DNA of 64,000 bases, taken from assembly GCF_002080455.1 (NCBI RefSeq), contig NZ_CP020555.1, forward strand, positions 2,666,001 through 2,730,000, given 5' to 3'. The notes under the pieces were generated by a model. That model saw nothing but the letters and a program-made list of their open reading frames with translations, made no database searches and was not told the origin of the DNA. Of this stretch, positions 34,764-42,713 are shown piece by piece. The stretch comes from Streptomyces sp. Sge12. Its GTDB lineage: Bacteria; Actinomycetota; Actinomycetes; Streptomycetales; Streptomycetaceae. Positions within the stretch are counted from its first letter, which is position 1. Each line of letters starts with the position of its first letter. The translations under genes were made by a program, and so were the position numbers.

Positions 34764-34813
34764 GCCGTCTCTTTCGGATCCTGTCGGGCCCGACAGGATC
34801 CGAAAGAGACGGC
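34764..34813. repeat. Perfect 50-bp palindrome, dispersed element copy 1
   Basis: The left half GCCGTCTCTTTCGGATCCTG plus TCGGG is followed exactly by its reverse complement. It fills the whole gap between the ABC permease (plus) and the zinc-site protein (minus); the two stop codons abut its ends. The outer 17-base arm GCCGT[C/T]TCTTTCGGATC recurs at 36421-36476. It can act as a bidirectional terminator. Confidence 0.85.
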
Positions 34814-35140
34814 TTAGTACTTCGGAGCGTTGCGGGACCGCTGCACCTTCGTGGTGCGGCGGTCCTTCGCGTTCCAGCAGGCCTTGTGCCAGTGCCGCCG
34901 GTCGTCCACGCCGCCGTACTCGGGCCAGGCCACCAGGTGCGGGGTGCCGGAGGGGATCTCCTGGTCGCAGCCGGGGCAGCGGTAGCGCTTGCCCGCCGCG
35001 CTCGCGCCGGCCACGTGCCGGACCTTCCAGTCCTCGCCCTGGTACTCCTCCGTGCGCTCCAGCCCGTAGCGGTCGAGGCCGGTGCTGGGGCGTTCGTCCG
35101 GGGTCTCGCCGCCCCTGGGGCGGTTGTTGCGCGGTGACAC
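34814..35140 (-). CDS. Small conserved protein with Cys/His putative zinc site
   Basis: 108 residues, soluble. Cys55 and Cys58 in YRCPGCDQ, His68, then His83, His85 and Cys88 in HWHKACWN form a likely zinc-binding cluster, reminiscent of HNH-type or zinc-ribbon folds. Streptomyces homologues have, as I recall, been labelled 'ATP/GTP-binding', but there is no P-loop to support that. The start is GTG 35140 with GTGAGGT upstream. Function unknown. Confidence 0.75.
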   Translation of the reverse strand: MSPRNNRPRGGETPDERPSTGLDRYGLERTEEYQGEDWKVRHVAGASAAGKRYRCPGCDQEIPSGTPHLVAWPEYGGVDDRRHWHKACWNAKDRRTTKVQRSRNAPKY

Positions 35141-35369
35141 GTATACCTCACGGATGGGCGGACGGCAGTGACTTTCTCCCAGACTACGCGCAGCGAGCCC
35201 GGGTACCCGCAGGGTGGCTGAAGAAGGCGGAGGCGCGAAGAGGAATGGCCCGACAATCCCAATAACTTTCGTGTCAGCCCGTGCCTTTGGCACGTGTCAG
35301 ACGTTGTTGCCATAGGAAGAACCGGTCCACCTGGGGGAGGCCGCGTCAGCCGCGAGGAGGCTAAAGGCG

Positions 35370-36401
35370 ATGCGCGTAGGAGCGTTTGTACTGGCGGCCC
35401 AGTTCCCGGGCCAGGGACAGGGAGAGGCACTGCACCGGGCGGTGCGGACCGCCGAGGTGGCCGAGGAGGCCGGTCTCGACTCGGTCTGGCTCGCCGAGCA
35501 CCACTTCGTCCCGTACGGGGTCTGCCCGTCGGCGGTGACCCTGGCGGCCCTGCTGCTGGGCCGGACCCGGCGGCTGCGGGTGGGCACGGCGGTCAGCGTG
35601 CTGCCCAGCACGCACCCGGTGGCGCTCGGGGAGCAGGCGGCCCTGCTGCACATGACCTCGGGCGGCCGGTTCACCCTCGGGGTGGGACGGGGCGGGCCCT
35701 GGGTCGACCTGGAGGTGTTCGGGGGCGGCCTGGACAGCTACGAGAACGGCTTCCCGGAGGCCCTGGACCTGCTGCGGCGCTGGCTGACCGAGGCGCGGGT
35801 GGGAGCCGCCGGCGAGCGGTACGGATTCCGCGAGGTGGCGGTCGTACCGCGGCCCTCGGAGGCCCTCGACGGGGACGCGGCCGGGCCCGAGGTGATCGTG
35901 GCCTGCACCTCGCCCGCGTCGGTACGGATGGCCGCGGAGCGGGGGCTCGCGATGCTGCTGGGGATGCACTGCGGGGACGACACCAAGGCGGAGATGGTCG
36001 CCCTGTGGCGCAGCACGGCGCTGGCGGCGGGCCACTCGCGCGAGTCCGTGGCCGGCGCGGGACACGTCTCGGCCGGGGTGTGCCAGATCGCCGACCGCAC
36101 GGCGGATGCGCGCGAGACCCTGCTGAAGGCGATGCCGGGCTGGCTCAAGCAGGGCCTCGACGCGCACGTGACGGTCGACGGTCGGGCGCGCGCGATGCGG
36201 GATCCGGTCGCCTACACGGAACTGCTCTGCGACCTGCACCCGGTCGGCACCCCGGAGGTGGCGGCGGACCGGCTGGCGGCCACGTCGGCACGGACGGGCA
36301 TCACGCGCTTCGCCCTCCTGACGGAGGGCTCCGGCGATCTCGCCGCGACGGAGGAGAACGTACGACGGCTCGGCGCCGAGGTCCTTCCCCGTCTCGACTG
36401 A
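35370..36401 (+). CDS. LLM-class flavin-dependent oxidoreductase
   Basis: 343 residues of the bacterial luciferase-like monooxygenase superfamily (TIM barrel, FMN or F420): the N-terminal MRVGAFVLAAQFPG, AGLDSVWLAEHHFVPYG (the typical WxxEHH substrate/cofactor strand), LRVGTAVSVLPSTHPV and GRFTLGVGRGGP are all present. The substrate is not inferable. ATG 35370 follows GGAGGCTAAAGGCG. It ends convergently with the SCO5389-family gene, with a copy of the dispersed palindrome between. Confidence 0.9.
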   Translation: MRVGAFVLAAQFPGQGQGEALHRAVRTAEVAEEAGLDSVWLAEHHFVPYGVCPSAVTLAALLLGRTRRLRVGTAVSVLPSTHPVALGEQAALLHMTSGGRFTLGVGRGGPWVDLEVFGGGLDSYENGFPEALDLLRRWLTEARVGAAGERYGFREVAVVPRPSEALDGDAAGPEVIVACTSPASVRMAAERGLAMLLGMHCGDDTKAEMVALWRSTALAAGHSRESVAGAGHVSAGVCQIADRTADARETLLKAMPGWLKQGLDAHVTVDGRARAMRDPVAYTELLCDLHPVGTPEVAADRLAATSARTGITRFALLTEGSGDLAATEENVRRLGAEVLPRLD

Positions 36402-36420
36402 GACCTGCCGGTCCTACCCG

Positions 36421-36476
36421 GGCCGTTTCTTTCGGATCACCCCCGTGGAGCCGGGCATGATCCGAAAGAGACGGCC
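36421..36476. repeat. Dispersed palindromic element copy 2
   Basis: Arms 36421-36439 and 36458-36476 (19 bases, one G-T wobble) surround an 18-base loop. The arm GGCCGTTTCTTTCGGATC is nearly the same as in copy 1 at 34764. It lies again between convergent genes, and the TAG stop of the minus-strand gene overlaps its right end. Confidence 0.8.
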
Positions 36477-36868
36477 TAGCAGTCCCGCAGCTCCGGCGAC
36501 TGGTTGAGCAGCTGACCGCGGATCGAAGTGAACTTGGCCAGCCTGTCGTCCACCGAGGGATCCAGCGGGAACACCGCCAACCGGTGACAGTTCTGGAAGG
36601 CCAGGCGCACTCCGAAGTGCCGCTGCAGCGCACCGCGTATCGCGTCACTCGCGAGGGCGCGCAGCAGCTGCCCCCGCGCCTGCTCGTCCGGCGGCGGCGT
36701 CTGGTTGTCGGCGAACTGTCCGCCGTCCACCTTCAGCTGTGCCACCAGCGAGCTGATCATCTCCCAGGCGTAGGGCAGGGAGGTCCGGACGCAGTCGACG
36801 AAAGCGGCTTCGTCGACCTCGCCTCGCTCGGCCTGTTCGAGTAGGGCCGGTGAGACGTCGAGCGACAT
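36476..36868 (-). CDS. SCO5389-family protein
   Basis: 130 residues, soluble, helical, beginning MSLDVSPALLEQAERGEVDE. I recognise it as the actinobacterial family named after SCO5389, always found beside nucS; the function is not known. ATG 36868 has GAGAGGAGAA upstream, a strong ribosome site that decides the start over the longer open frame. It is divergent from nucS with a 220-base gap. Confidence 0.82.
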   Translation of the reverse strand: MSLDVSPALLEQAERGEVDEAAFVDCVRTSLPYAWEMISSLVAQLKVDGGQFADNQTPPPDEQARGQLLRALASDAIRGALQRHFGVRLAFQNCHRLAVFPLDPSVDDRLAKFTSIRGQLLNQSPELRDC

Positions 36869-37088
36869 GGGTTCTCCTCTCGCGACCCCGGCTGTTTGGG
36901 TTGCCGGAGTCTTACGGGCAGGGAAGGAGATCGCGACGCAGAGTGCACGCTCGACAACCTCCCGCTCACCACGGTAGGCGCCCCATGGGTGACGCACCAG
37001 GAGAATGCGCATACAACGCGCCATCGGCGAAGGGGGCTTTCAGGGGCGAATCGCGTGAAGGCCTTCTCGTCGAGTAGCGTTGCCGACC

Positions 37089-37760
37089 ATGCGTCTCGTC
37101 ATTGCCCGCTGCTCCGTCGACTACGCGGGCCGGCTCACCGCCCATCTGCCCTCGGCACCCCGTCTGATCCTCGTGAAGGCCGACGGCAGTGTCTCGATCC
37201 ACGCGGACGACCGAGCGTACAAACCGCTCAACTGGATGTCGCCGCCGTGCACCCTCAAGGAGGGGAGCGGTGACGAGGCCAACGTGTGGACGGTCATCAA
37301 CAAGGCGGGCGAGAAGCTCATCATCACCATGGAGGAAGTCCTGCACGACTCCTCCCACGAGCTGGGCACCGACCCGGGCCTCATCAAGGACGGCGTCGAG
37401 GCACACCTCCAGGAACTCCTCGCGGACCGCATCGAAACGCTGGGCGAGGGCTACACCCTGATCCGGCGCGAGTACATGACGGCGATCGGCCCGGTGGACA
37501 TCCTGTGCCGGGACGCCAAGGGCGCGACGGTGGCCGTGGAGATCAAGCGCCGTGGCGAGATCGACGGCGTCGAGCAGCTGACCCGCTACCTCGAACTCCT
37601 CAACCGCGACCCGCACCTGGCCCCGGTCCGCGGCGTGTTCGCGGCCCAGGAGATCAAGCCGCAGGCGAAGGTGCTGGCGACGGACCGCGGGATGGACTGC
37701 GTGGTTCTGGACTACAACGCGCTGCGCGGTATCGAGGACGACAAGCTCCGCCTGTTCTGA
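37089..37760 (+). CDS. nucS: NucS/EndoMS mismatch-specific endonuclease
   Basis: 223 residues. NucS replaces MutS/MutL mismatch repair in actinobacteria by cutting both strands at mismatches. The C-terminal RecB-like nuclease domain has the metal/catalytic residues Asp137 (GPVDILCRD), Glu151 and Lys153 (VAVEIKRRG) and QLTRYLE. The N-terminal half is the DNA-binding domain with NWMSPPC. The extreme C-terminus DDKLRLF fits the sliding-clamp-binding tail described for NucS. ATG 37089 is used; upstream TTG is less likely. The gene ends at a 34-bp palindromic terminator. Confidence 0.95.
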   Translation: MRLVIARCSVDYAGRLTAHLPSAPRLILVKADGSVSIHADDRAYKPLNWMSPPCTLKEGSGDEANVWTVINKAGEKLIITMEEVLHDSSHELGTDPGLIKDGVEAHLQELLADRIETLGEGYTLIRREYMTAIGPVDILCRDAKGATVAVEIKRRGEIDGVEQLTRYLELLNRDPHLAPVRGVFAAQEIKPQAKVLATDRGMDCVVLDYNALRGIEDDKLRLF

Positions 37761-37789
37761 TCCTCTTCCGGTTCTCCGGCACTTCTCGA

Positions 37790-37823
37790 GCATCGGCTCC
37801 GTCCCGCGGGACGGAGCCGATGC
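37790..37823. terminator. Perfect 34-bp palindromic terminator
   Basis: GCATCGGCTCCGTCCCG followed exactly by its reverse complement, between convergent nucS and the P-loop protein gene. It serves both strands; no T-run. Confidence 0.7.
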
Positions 37824-37826
37824 CGT

Positions 37827-40373
37827 TCACCGGCCCGTGGCCGGCGAGGTGGCCGTGGCGGTACCCGTCTGGGTGGTGGCCGTCGGCGACGGCACGACGG
37901 TCTCCGTCGGGGTGGGCGAGGGTCCGGCCGTGGTCGGCGGCGGCGAAACGGACGTCGCGGGCGGGGAGTTCGGGGGCGTCGCGGACGGACGGCGGGACGG
38001 GGTCCGGGCGGGGGTGCGGCCCGGGGTCGGGGCGAGGCTCTGGCCGGGCACCGCGGACTGCGCCGGCGGGGCCGAGACGGGCGGCTCCGGTGCAGGATCG
38101 TTCTTGCTGACGACCGGAGCCGTCGTGGGCGCCGTGACCGTCGGGGTACGGGTCACCGACGGCCCCTCGGCCGGCGGCGAGGTGTCCGAGGAACTCAGTG
38201 CCAGGCTCACGACCGTGCCCAGCGCCACCACCGTCAGCGCTCCCGCACCGGCCAGCAGCACCCGCCGGCGGCGGCCGGGGGCCGGGGCCGGCGCGGCGGC
38301 GGGCCGCAGGGCGGGGGTCGGAGCGGGCTTCGGGGTCAGCGGGAAGGCGTCCTCGAAGACCTCGGACAGCGTCGTGGGCGGCTCCGAGCGGGCGGTCACC
38401 GGAACGACCGGAGTCATCCGGGTCACCGCCTCGGCGGAGACCGGGACCACAGGAGCCACACGGGCCCCGGGAGCCACGGGGGCCACCTTGGCCGTAGGTG
38501 CCTCGGAAGCCGCCGGGGCGCCGGGTGCCGGCTTGGCCGTCTTGGGTGCCGGCTTGGCCGTCTTGGGTGCCTTGGACGCAGGGGCCGCCGGAGCGGCCGG
38601 GGTGGCCACCGTCACGGCGTCCGGGGACGCTGCCGGGGCCGCCGGGGCCTCCAGCCGGAGCGGCGGCGACACGGCCGCCACGGCGTTCTCCCGGTCGACG
38701 ACCAGGGCCAGCGCCCGCCGTCCCGCGACCGTGCCCCGCTTGTCCGCCAGCGCGCCCCGCAGCCCGATCGAGGTCTCCAGCTCGGCGCGCGCCCGGTCCA
38801 GGCGCTCCTCGCACAGGGCCAGCACACCGAGTTCGTGGTGGAAGTAGGCCTGCTCGGCGACTTCCCCGGCCTTGCGTGCGGCCTCGGCGCCCGAGCGCAG
38901 CACCCGCTCCCAGGCCTCCCAGTGCAGCGAGGCCGCGAACGCCGGAGCCGCCGTGCGTGCCAGCAGCACCGCCGCGACCACGTCCGCACCGGCCAGCGCC
39001 GCGAGCACCGCGTCCGCCTCCGCCGCGACCCGCTCCGGGACCACCGAGGCGTGCCCGGTCCACCAGGCGTAGTGCCGGGCGGCCGTACGGGCCTCCTCGG
39101 AGGCGGTGTCCCCGTACCCGACCTCCTCCAGCTGGCGGGCGACGCCGGCGGCCAGCCGGTACCGCGTCCCGACGGGGGTCAGCAGCCCGCAGGCGAGCAG
39201 CTCCGCCACCGCCGTGTCGGCGTGGGTGTCCCCCACCAGCGCCGGCAGGTGCGCGTGGTGCGGCAGTTCCCCGCCGAGCGCGCACGCGATGCGCAGGGCC
39301 GCGCGCGCCGATTCACTGACCCGCGAGGCCAGCAGCTCGGCCGGGGCCGCGCCCTCGGCGAGGGTGGGCAGCGGTACCTGTACGGCGTCGCGCGGGCGCC
39401 CCTCGAAGACGCCGGGCTCCTCCTCCTCGTCGTCCTCGTCGCTGTGGTTGAGCTCGTCGCGCTGCCGCAGCAGTGCGGCGGCCTGGACGAAGCGCAGCGG
39501 CAGCCCCTCGGAGGCGAAGCACAGGTCGCCCGCCCAGGCGATCTCCTCGTCGGTCAGCGGCCGTCCGGCACCGGACTCCAGCAGTTCCAGGCACTCGGCC
39601 TTGCCCAGCCCGCCGAGGAAGACCTCTTCGACGTGCGAGTGGTCCGAGGGGGCGCGGGTGTCGGGGGTGGCGGCCAGCAGGTAGGCGCATTCGGGGGTGG
39701 CGCGCAGCAGCTCGTCGAGGGCGGGCCCGCCCATCTCCAGGTCGTCCAGGAGGACGACGGCGCCTATCTCCCGTACGCGGGCCAGGAGCTCGATCCGCCC
39801 TGGCCGGGCCCGTTCGGCCTCGTACACGGTGGCGTAGAGCGCGTGGAGCAGTTCTCCGGGCTGCTGGTGCCCGTACCCGGAGAGCCGTACGACGCCGTCG
39901 GGCGCGAGGCCCGCGCACCGGTCGGCGACCGCGTCGAGCAGGGCGCTGCGGCCGGATCCCGCGGGCCCGGTCAGCCGTACGGAGCGGCCCCGGCCCAGCA
40001 GGCGGACGAGCCGTTCCCGCTCCTCCTCGCGCTCCAGCAGGGGCCGGGCGGGGACGGCGGGGCCCGGCAGTACGGGCGGCCGGGCGGCGGAGTCCCGGAC
40101 CGCGCGGGCGGCGGCGTCGCGGCGGGCGGGGCGGCCGGGCTCGGTGCCGGGGCGCAGCGGTTCGATCTCGCTGCCGTCGACCGGGTTGACGGTGAGGGTG
40201 AAGTCGCCGGCGGTCAGGCTCACGACGCGGGCCGGGCCGGCGGCCGGGGCTCCCGGCGCGGGCGCGGTGGACACCGCGGGACCTGTGGAGACCGCGGGGC
40301 CCGTGGGCACCGCGGGCGCGGAGCCGCCCGTGGGCTGCTCGTGCTGCTCGTCCTGCCCCTGTGTACGGTCCAT
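37827..40373 (-). CDS. Large P-loop protein with C-terminal membrane anchor
   Basis: 848 residues. A Pro/Ala-rich head (1-110) is followed by an AAA/STAND-like ATP-binding domain with GPAGSGRSALLDAVA (136-150) and a Walker B-like VVLLDDLE. Helical repeats then extend to about residue 600, then a Pro/Ala-rich linker, one transmembrane span (about 704-724) and a Ser/Thr/Pro-rich outer tail to 848. The P-loop has Arg142 where lysine is usual, so ATP hydrolysis is doubtful. The architecture (cytoplasmic STAND-type module, single span, long extracellular tail) suggests a signalling or regulatory scaffold; no DNA-binding domain is seen. The STAS protein gene lies 192 bases away on the same strand. 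Confidence 0.8.
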   Translation of the reverse strand: MDRTQGQDEQHEQPTGGSAPAVPTGPAVSTGPAVSTAPAPGAPAAGPARVVSLTAGDFTLTVNPVDGSEIEPLRPGTEPGRPARRDAAARAVRDSAARPPVLPGPAVPARPLLEREEERERLVRLLGRGRSVRLTGPAGSGRSALLDAVADRCAGLAPDGVVRLSGYGHQQPGELLHALYATVYEAERARPGRIELLARVREIGAVVLLDDLEMGGPALDELLRATPECAYLLAATPDTRAPSDHSHVEEVFLGGLGKAECLELLESGAGRPLTDEEIAWAGDLCFASEGLPLRFVQAAALLRQRDELNHSDEDDEEEEPGVFEGRPRDAVQVPLPTLAEGAAPAELLASRVSESARAALRIACALGGELPHHAHLPALVGDTHADTAVAELLACGLLTPVGTRYRLAAGVARQLEEVGYGDTASEEARTAARHYAWWTGHASVVPERVAAEADAVLAALAGADVVAAVLLARTAAPAFAASLHWEAWERVLRSGAEAARKAGEVAEQAYFHHELGVLALCEERLDRARAELETSIGLRGALADKRGTVAGRRALALVVDRENAVAAVSPPLRLEAPAAPAASPDAVTVATPAAPAAPASKAPKTAKPAPKTAKPAPGAPAASEAPTAKVAPVAPGARVAPVVPVSAEAVTRMTPVVPVTARSEPPTTLSEVFEDAFPLTPKPAPTPALRPAAAPAPAPGRRRRVLLAGAGALTVVALGTVVSLALSSSDTSPPAEGPSVTRTPTVTAPTTAPVVSKNDPAPEPPVSAPPAQSAVPGQSLAPTPGRTPARTPSRRPSATPPNSPPATSVSPPPTTAGPSPTPTETVVPSPTATTQTGTATATSPATGR

Positions 40374-40565
40374 GACCCAGTCCCCCGATCGCGGGCCGCG
40401 TGCCTCGCCGTCGTACCGCCCGGCCTTCGCGCACGCGCTGTCGCTCCTGGTCCGGTTTCCGCCCGAACCCTAGACCGTGGCCGGTCGTGCGGGAAACCGC
40501 AGGGGGGCGATCACCACCGGACCGTTACGTTTCCGCAGGAAATGCAAAGGTCAGCGGCCTGCCGG

Positions 40566-40889
40566 TCAGACGCGGGGCAGGGACTCGGCTTCGAGCCCGC
40601 CCTCGATCGCGAGGATCCGGTGCAGCCGGGTCGCCACGAGGAGCCGCTGCATCTGCGGCGGCACGCCGCGCAGGACCAGGCGCCGGCCGGTCCGGCCGGC
40701 CCGGCGGTGCGCACCCATGATCACGCCGAGGCCGGTCGCGTCCCAGGAGTCGAGCCCGGTGAGGTCGAGCACGAGATCGCCCTGGCCGTCGTCGAGGGCG
40801 GTGTGGAGGGCCGTACGGGCGTCCGCCGCGCTGCGCACGTCGAGGCGGCCCCCGACAGCGAGTTCGGCGTGGTCGCCCCTGATGTGCAT
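40566..40889 (-). CDS. STAS-domain protein (anti-sigma factor antagonist type)
   Basis: 107 residues, a single STAS domain: MHIRGDHAELAVGGRLDVRS, then LDLTGLDSWDATGLGVIMGA. In anti-anti-sigma factors the D[S/T][S/T]GLG motif holds the phosphorylated Ser; here it is DATGLG, with Thr as the only candidate. Such proteins normally bind an anti-sigma kinase, but none is adjacent. ATG 40889 with GGGAG upstream is preferred to the longer TTG frame. Confidence 0.85.
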   Translation of the reverse strand: MHIRGDHAELAVGGRLDVRSAADARTALHTALDDGQGDLVLDLTGLDSWDATGLGVIMGAHRRAGRTGRRLVLRGVPPQMQRLLVATRLHRILAIEGGLEAESLPRV

Positions 40890-40934
40890 GTGTACTCCCG
40901 GCGGTACTGCGTACGTATGGTCCGACTGGTCCGT

Positions 40935-41026
40935 GGTCGGCAACTCTCACTGCAACTGACTGTCGCGCGAGCGAGGAAGTTGCCGACCGTGAGCGAACCG
41001 ATACCTAATTCACCCTGGCGGGTGAA
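40935..41026. other. Two inverted repeats between hbd and the STAS gene
   Basis: GGTCGGCAACT (40935-40945) and AGTTGCCGACC (40978-40988) are perfect 11-bp inverted arms 32 bases apart, upstream of the STAS gene. TTCACCC/GGGTGAA (41009-41026) is a short hairpin just past the hydroxybutyryl-CoA dehydrogenase stop. The first could be a regulatory site, the second a terminator. Confidence 0.4.
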
Positions 41027-41064
41027 GGCATTCGAACGGTGCTGCTCGGTGGCGGGGCCAGGCC

Positions 41065-41913
41065 TCAGTGCTTGTAGAAGCCCTGGCCGCTCTTGCGGCC
41101 GATGTCCCCGGCGTCCACCATCCGCCGCATCAGCTCCGGCGGGGCGAACTTCTCGTCCTGGGACTCGGTGTAGATGTTGCTGGTGGCGTGCAGCAGGATG
41201 TCGACGCCGGTGAGGTCGGCGGTGGCCAGCGGCCCCATCGCGTGCCCGAAGCCGAGCTTGCAGGCGATGTCGATGTCCTCGGCGGAGGCCACGCCCGACT
41301 CGTACAGCTTGGCGGCCTCGACGACCAGCGCGGAGATCAGACGGGTCGTCACGAAGCCGGCGACGTCGCGGTTGACCACGATGCACGTCTTGCCGACGGA
41401 CTCGGCGAACGCCCGGGTGGTGGCGAGGGTTTCGTCGCTCGTCTTGTAGCCGCGCACGAGCTCGCACAGCTGCATCATCGGGACGGGCGAGAAGAAGTGC
41501 GCGCCGACGACCCGCTCCGGACGCTCCGTCACGGCCGCGATCTTGGTGATCGGGATGGCGGAGGTGTTGGAGGCGAGGATCGTGTCCTCACGGACGATCT
41601 TGTCCAGGGCGCGGAAGATCTCGTGCTTGATCTCGATCTTCTCGAAGGCGGCCTCCACCACGATGTCGACGTCGGAGGCCGCGTCGAGGTCCGTGGTGGT
41701 GGTGATGCGCGCGAGCGCCGCCTCGGCGTCCTCGGCCGTCAGCTTGCCCTTGGAGACGAACTTGTCGTAGGAGGCCTTGATTCCGTCCGTGCCACGCGTC
41801 AGCGCGGCATCGGTGACATCGCGGAGTACGACGTCCCAACCCGCCTGAGCGGAGACCTGCGCGATGCCGGAACCCATGAGTCCGGCACCGATGACGGCGA
41901 GCTTCCCAGCCAC
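41065..41913 (-). CDS. 3-hydroxybutyryl-CoA dehydrogenase
   Basis: 282 residues; NAD(P)-binding Rossmann motif AVIGAGLMGSGIAQ at the N-terminus (GxGxxG), then the catalytic His-Glu region with VVGAHFFSPVPMMQLCELVR and the C-terminal domain NRDVAGFVTTRLISA. It interconverts acetoacetyl-CoA and 3-hydroxybutyryl-CoA. It is an FadB-like stand-alone enzyme without hydratase. The start is GTG 41913. Together with the thiolase at 23 kb it forms the first steps of C4-acyl-CoA synthesis; these genes are not adjacent. Confidence 0.94.
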   Translation of the reverse strand: MAGKLAVIGAGLMGSGIAQVSAQAGWDVVLRDVTDAALTRGTDGIKASYDKFVSKGKLTAEDAEAALARITTTTDLDAASDVDIVVEAAFEKIEIKHEIFRALDKIVREDTILASNTSAIPITKIAAVTERPERVVGAHFFSPVPMMQLCELVRGYKTSDETLATTRAFAESVGKTCIVVNRDVAGFVTTRLISALVVEAAKLYESGVASAEDIDIACKLGFGHAMGPLATADLTGVDILLHATSNIYTESQDEKFAPPELMRRMVDAGDIGRKSGQGFYKH

Positions 41914-42069
41914 TACACACCCCTCGTTTCCCTACGGCACAGTCACGTAGCCACTCCGGCGGAGACTAGCGCCCGGGCGGTGCGGTGTGACCGTGAAGTA
42001 ACACGCGTCACGTCTCAGATGACGGACATCACACCGGTACGGCCCAGCAGCCGTGCCCGGCCGTCCAGT

Positions 42070-42609
42070 TCATGTGACGTCGGTCCCTGCGGACCGCTCG
42101 GCCAGTGCGCGCAGCCGTCGCAGCTCCTTGCGCGCGGCGCCGAAGCGGCCGAGTTCGACGGCCATGGCACCACGGCCCGCGAGGTGGTGCGCGTCGGCGC
42201 AGGCCTGCGCGTCCACCTCCGGCCGTGCGCAGATCTTCCGTTGCAGATGACTGAGGTCCCCGAGGATCCGGCGGGCCGTGGCGAGGTCCGCCCGCGCGAG
42301 CCCGGGCTCCGCCCGCAGCATGTCCTTCGCGTAGTCCCAGACCCTCGCCTCGTGCCAGGCGGCGCCCGGTTCGCCCGGATGGTGCGGGTGCCCCGCCCAG
42401 CGGGCGGCGCGCTCGCGCAGCTCGTCGACGTGCTCGAGGGCCTCGCCCAGGCGGCCGGCGGCCACGGCCGCGCGCCCGGCGCCGGCACGGCCGGCCACGT
42501 CACGGCGGGCGTCCGGGCCCTGCTCCTGCCGGGTGACGAGGAAGCCCGCCAGGAGGTCGATCTGCTGGGCGGCCTCGGCGAGGCGCCAGATGTAGTACAC
42601 GTCGGCCAC
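42070..42609 (-). CDS. Hypothetical helical protein
   Basis: 179 residues, soluble, Ala/Arg/Leu-rich and mostly helical (MADVYYIWRLAEAAQQIDLL, LGEALEHVDELRERA). I recognise no family. The start is GTG 42609 with GGGAGGG upstream. It is divergent from the cobalamin adenosyltransferase gene (104-base gap) and lies upstream of hbd. No motif suggests catalysis. A coding region is supported by the ribosome site and codon bias. Confidence 0.7.
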   Translation of the reverse strand: MADVYYIWRLAEAAQQIDLLAGFLVTRQEQGPDARRDVAGRAGAGRAAVAAGRLGEALEHVDELRERAARWAGHPHHPGEPGAAWHEARVWDYAKDMLRAEPGLARADLATARRILGDLSHLQRKICARPEVDAQACADAHHLAGRGAMAVELGRFGAARKELRRLRALAERSAGTDVT

Positions 42610-42713
42610 TTCGCCGCCCTCCCGTCCCGGGGCCGGCCGGCCCCACAGGACCGTACGCGGACACCGCCGACCGCGCCCGGAATTACCCCGGCGGGCCCGT
42701 CTACCCTGGCCGC

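Noticed and set aside
35281..35293. GTGCCTTTGGCAC inverted repeat upstream of the flavin oxidoreductase gene
   Set aside because: Only 5-bp arms with a 3-base loop; not distinguishable from chance, though nearby TGTCAG repeats were noted.
40530..40542. TTTCC-GCA-GGAAA palindrome near the large P-loop gene
   Set aside because: It lies upstream of the gene start but has short arms and no second copy; too weak to call.
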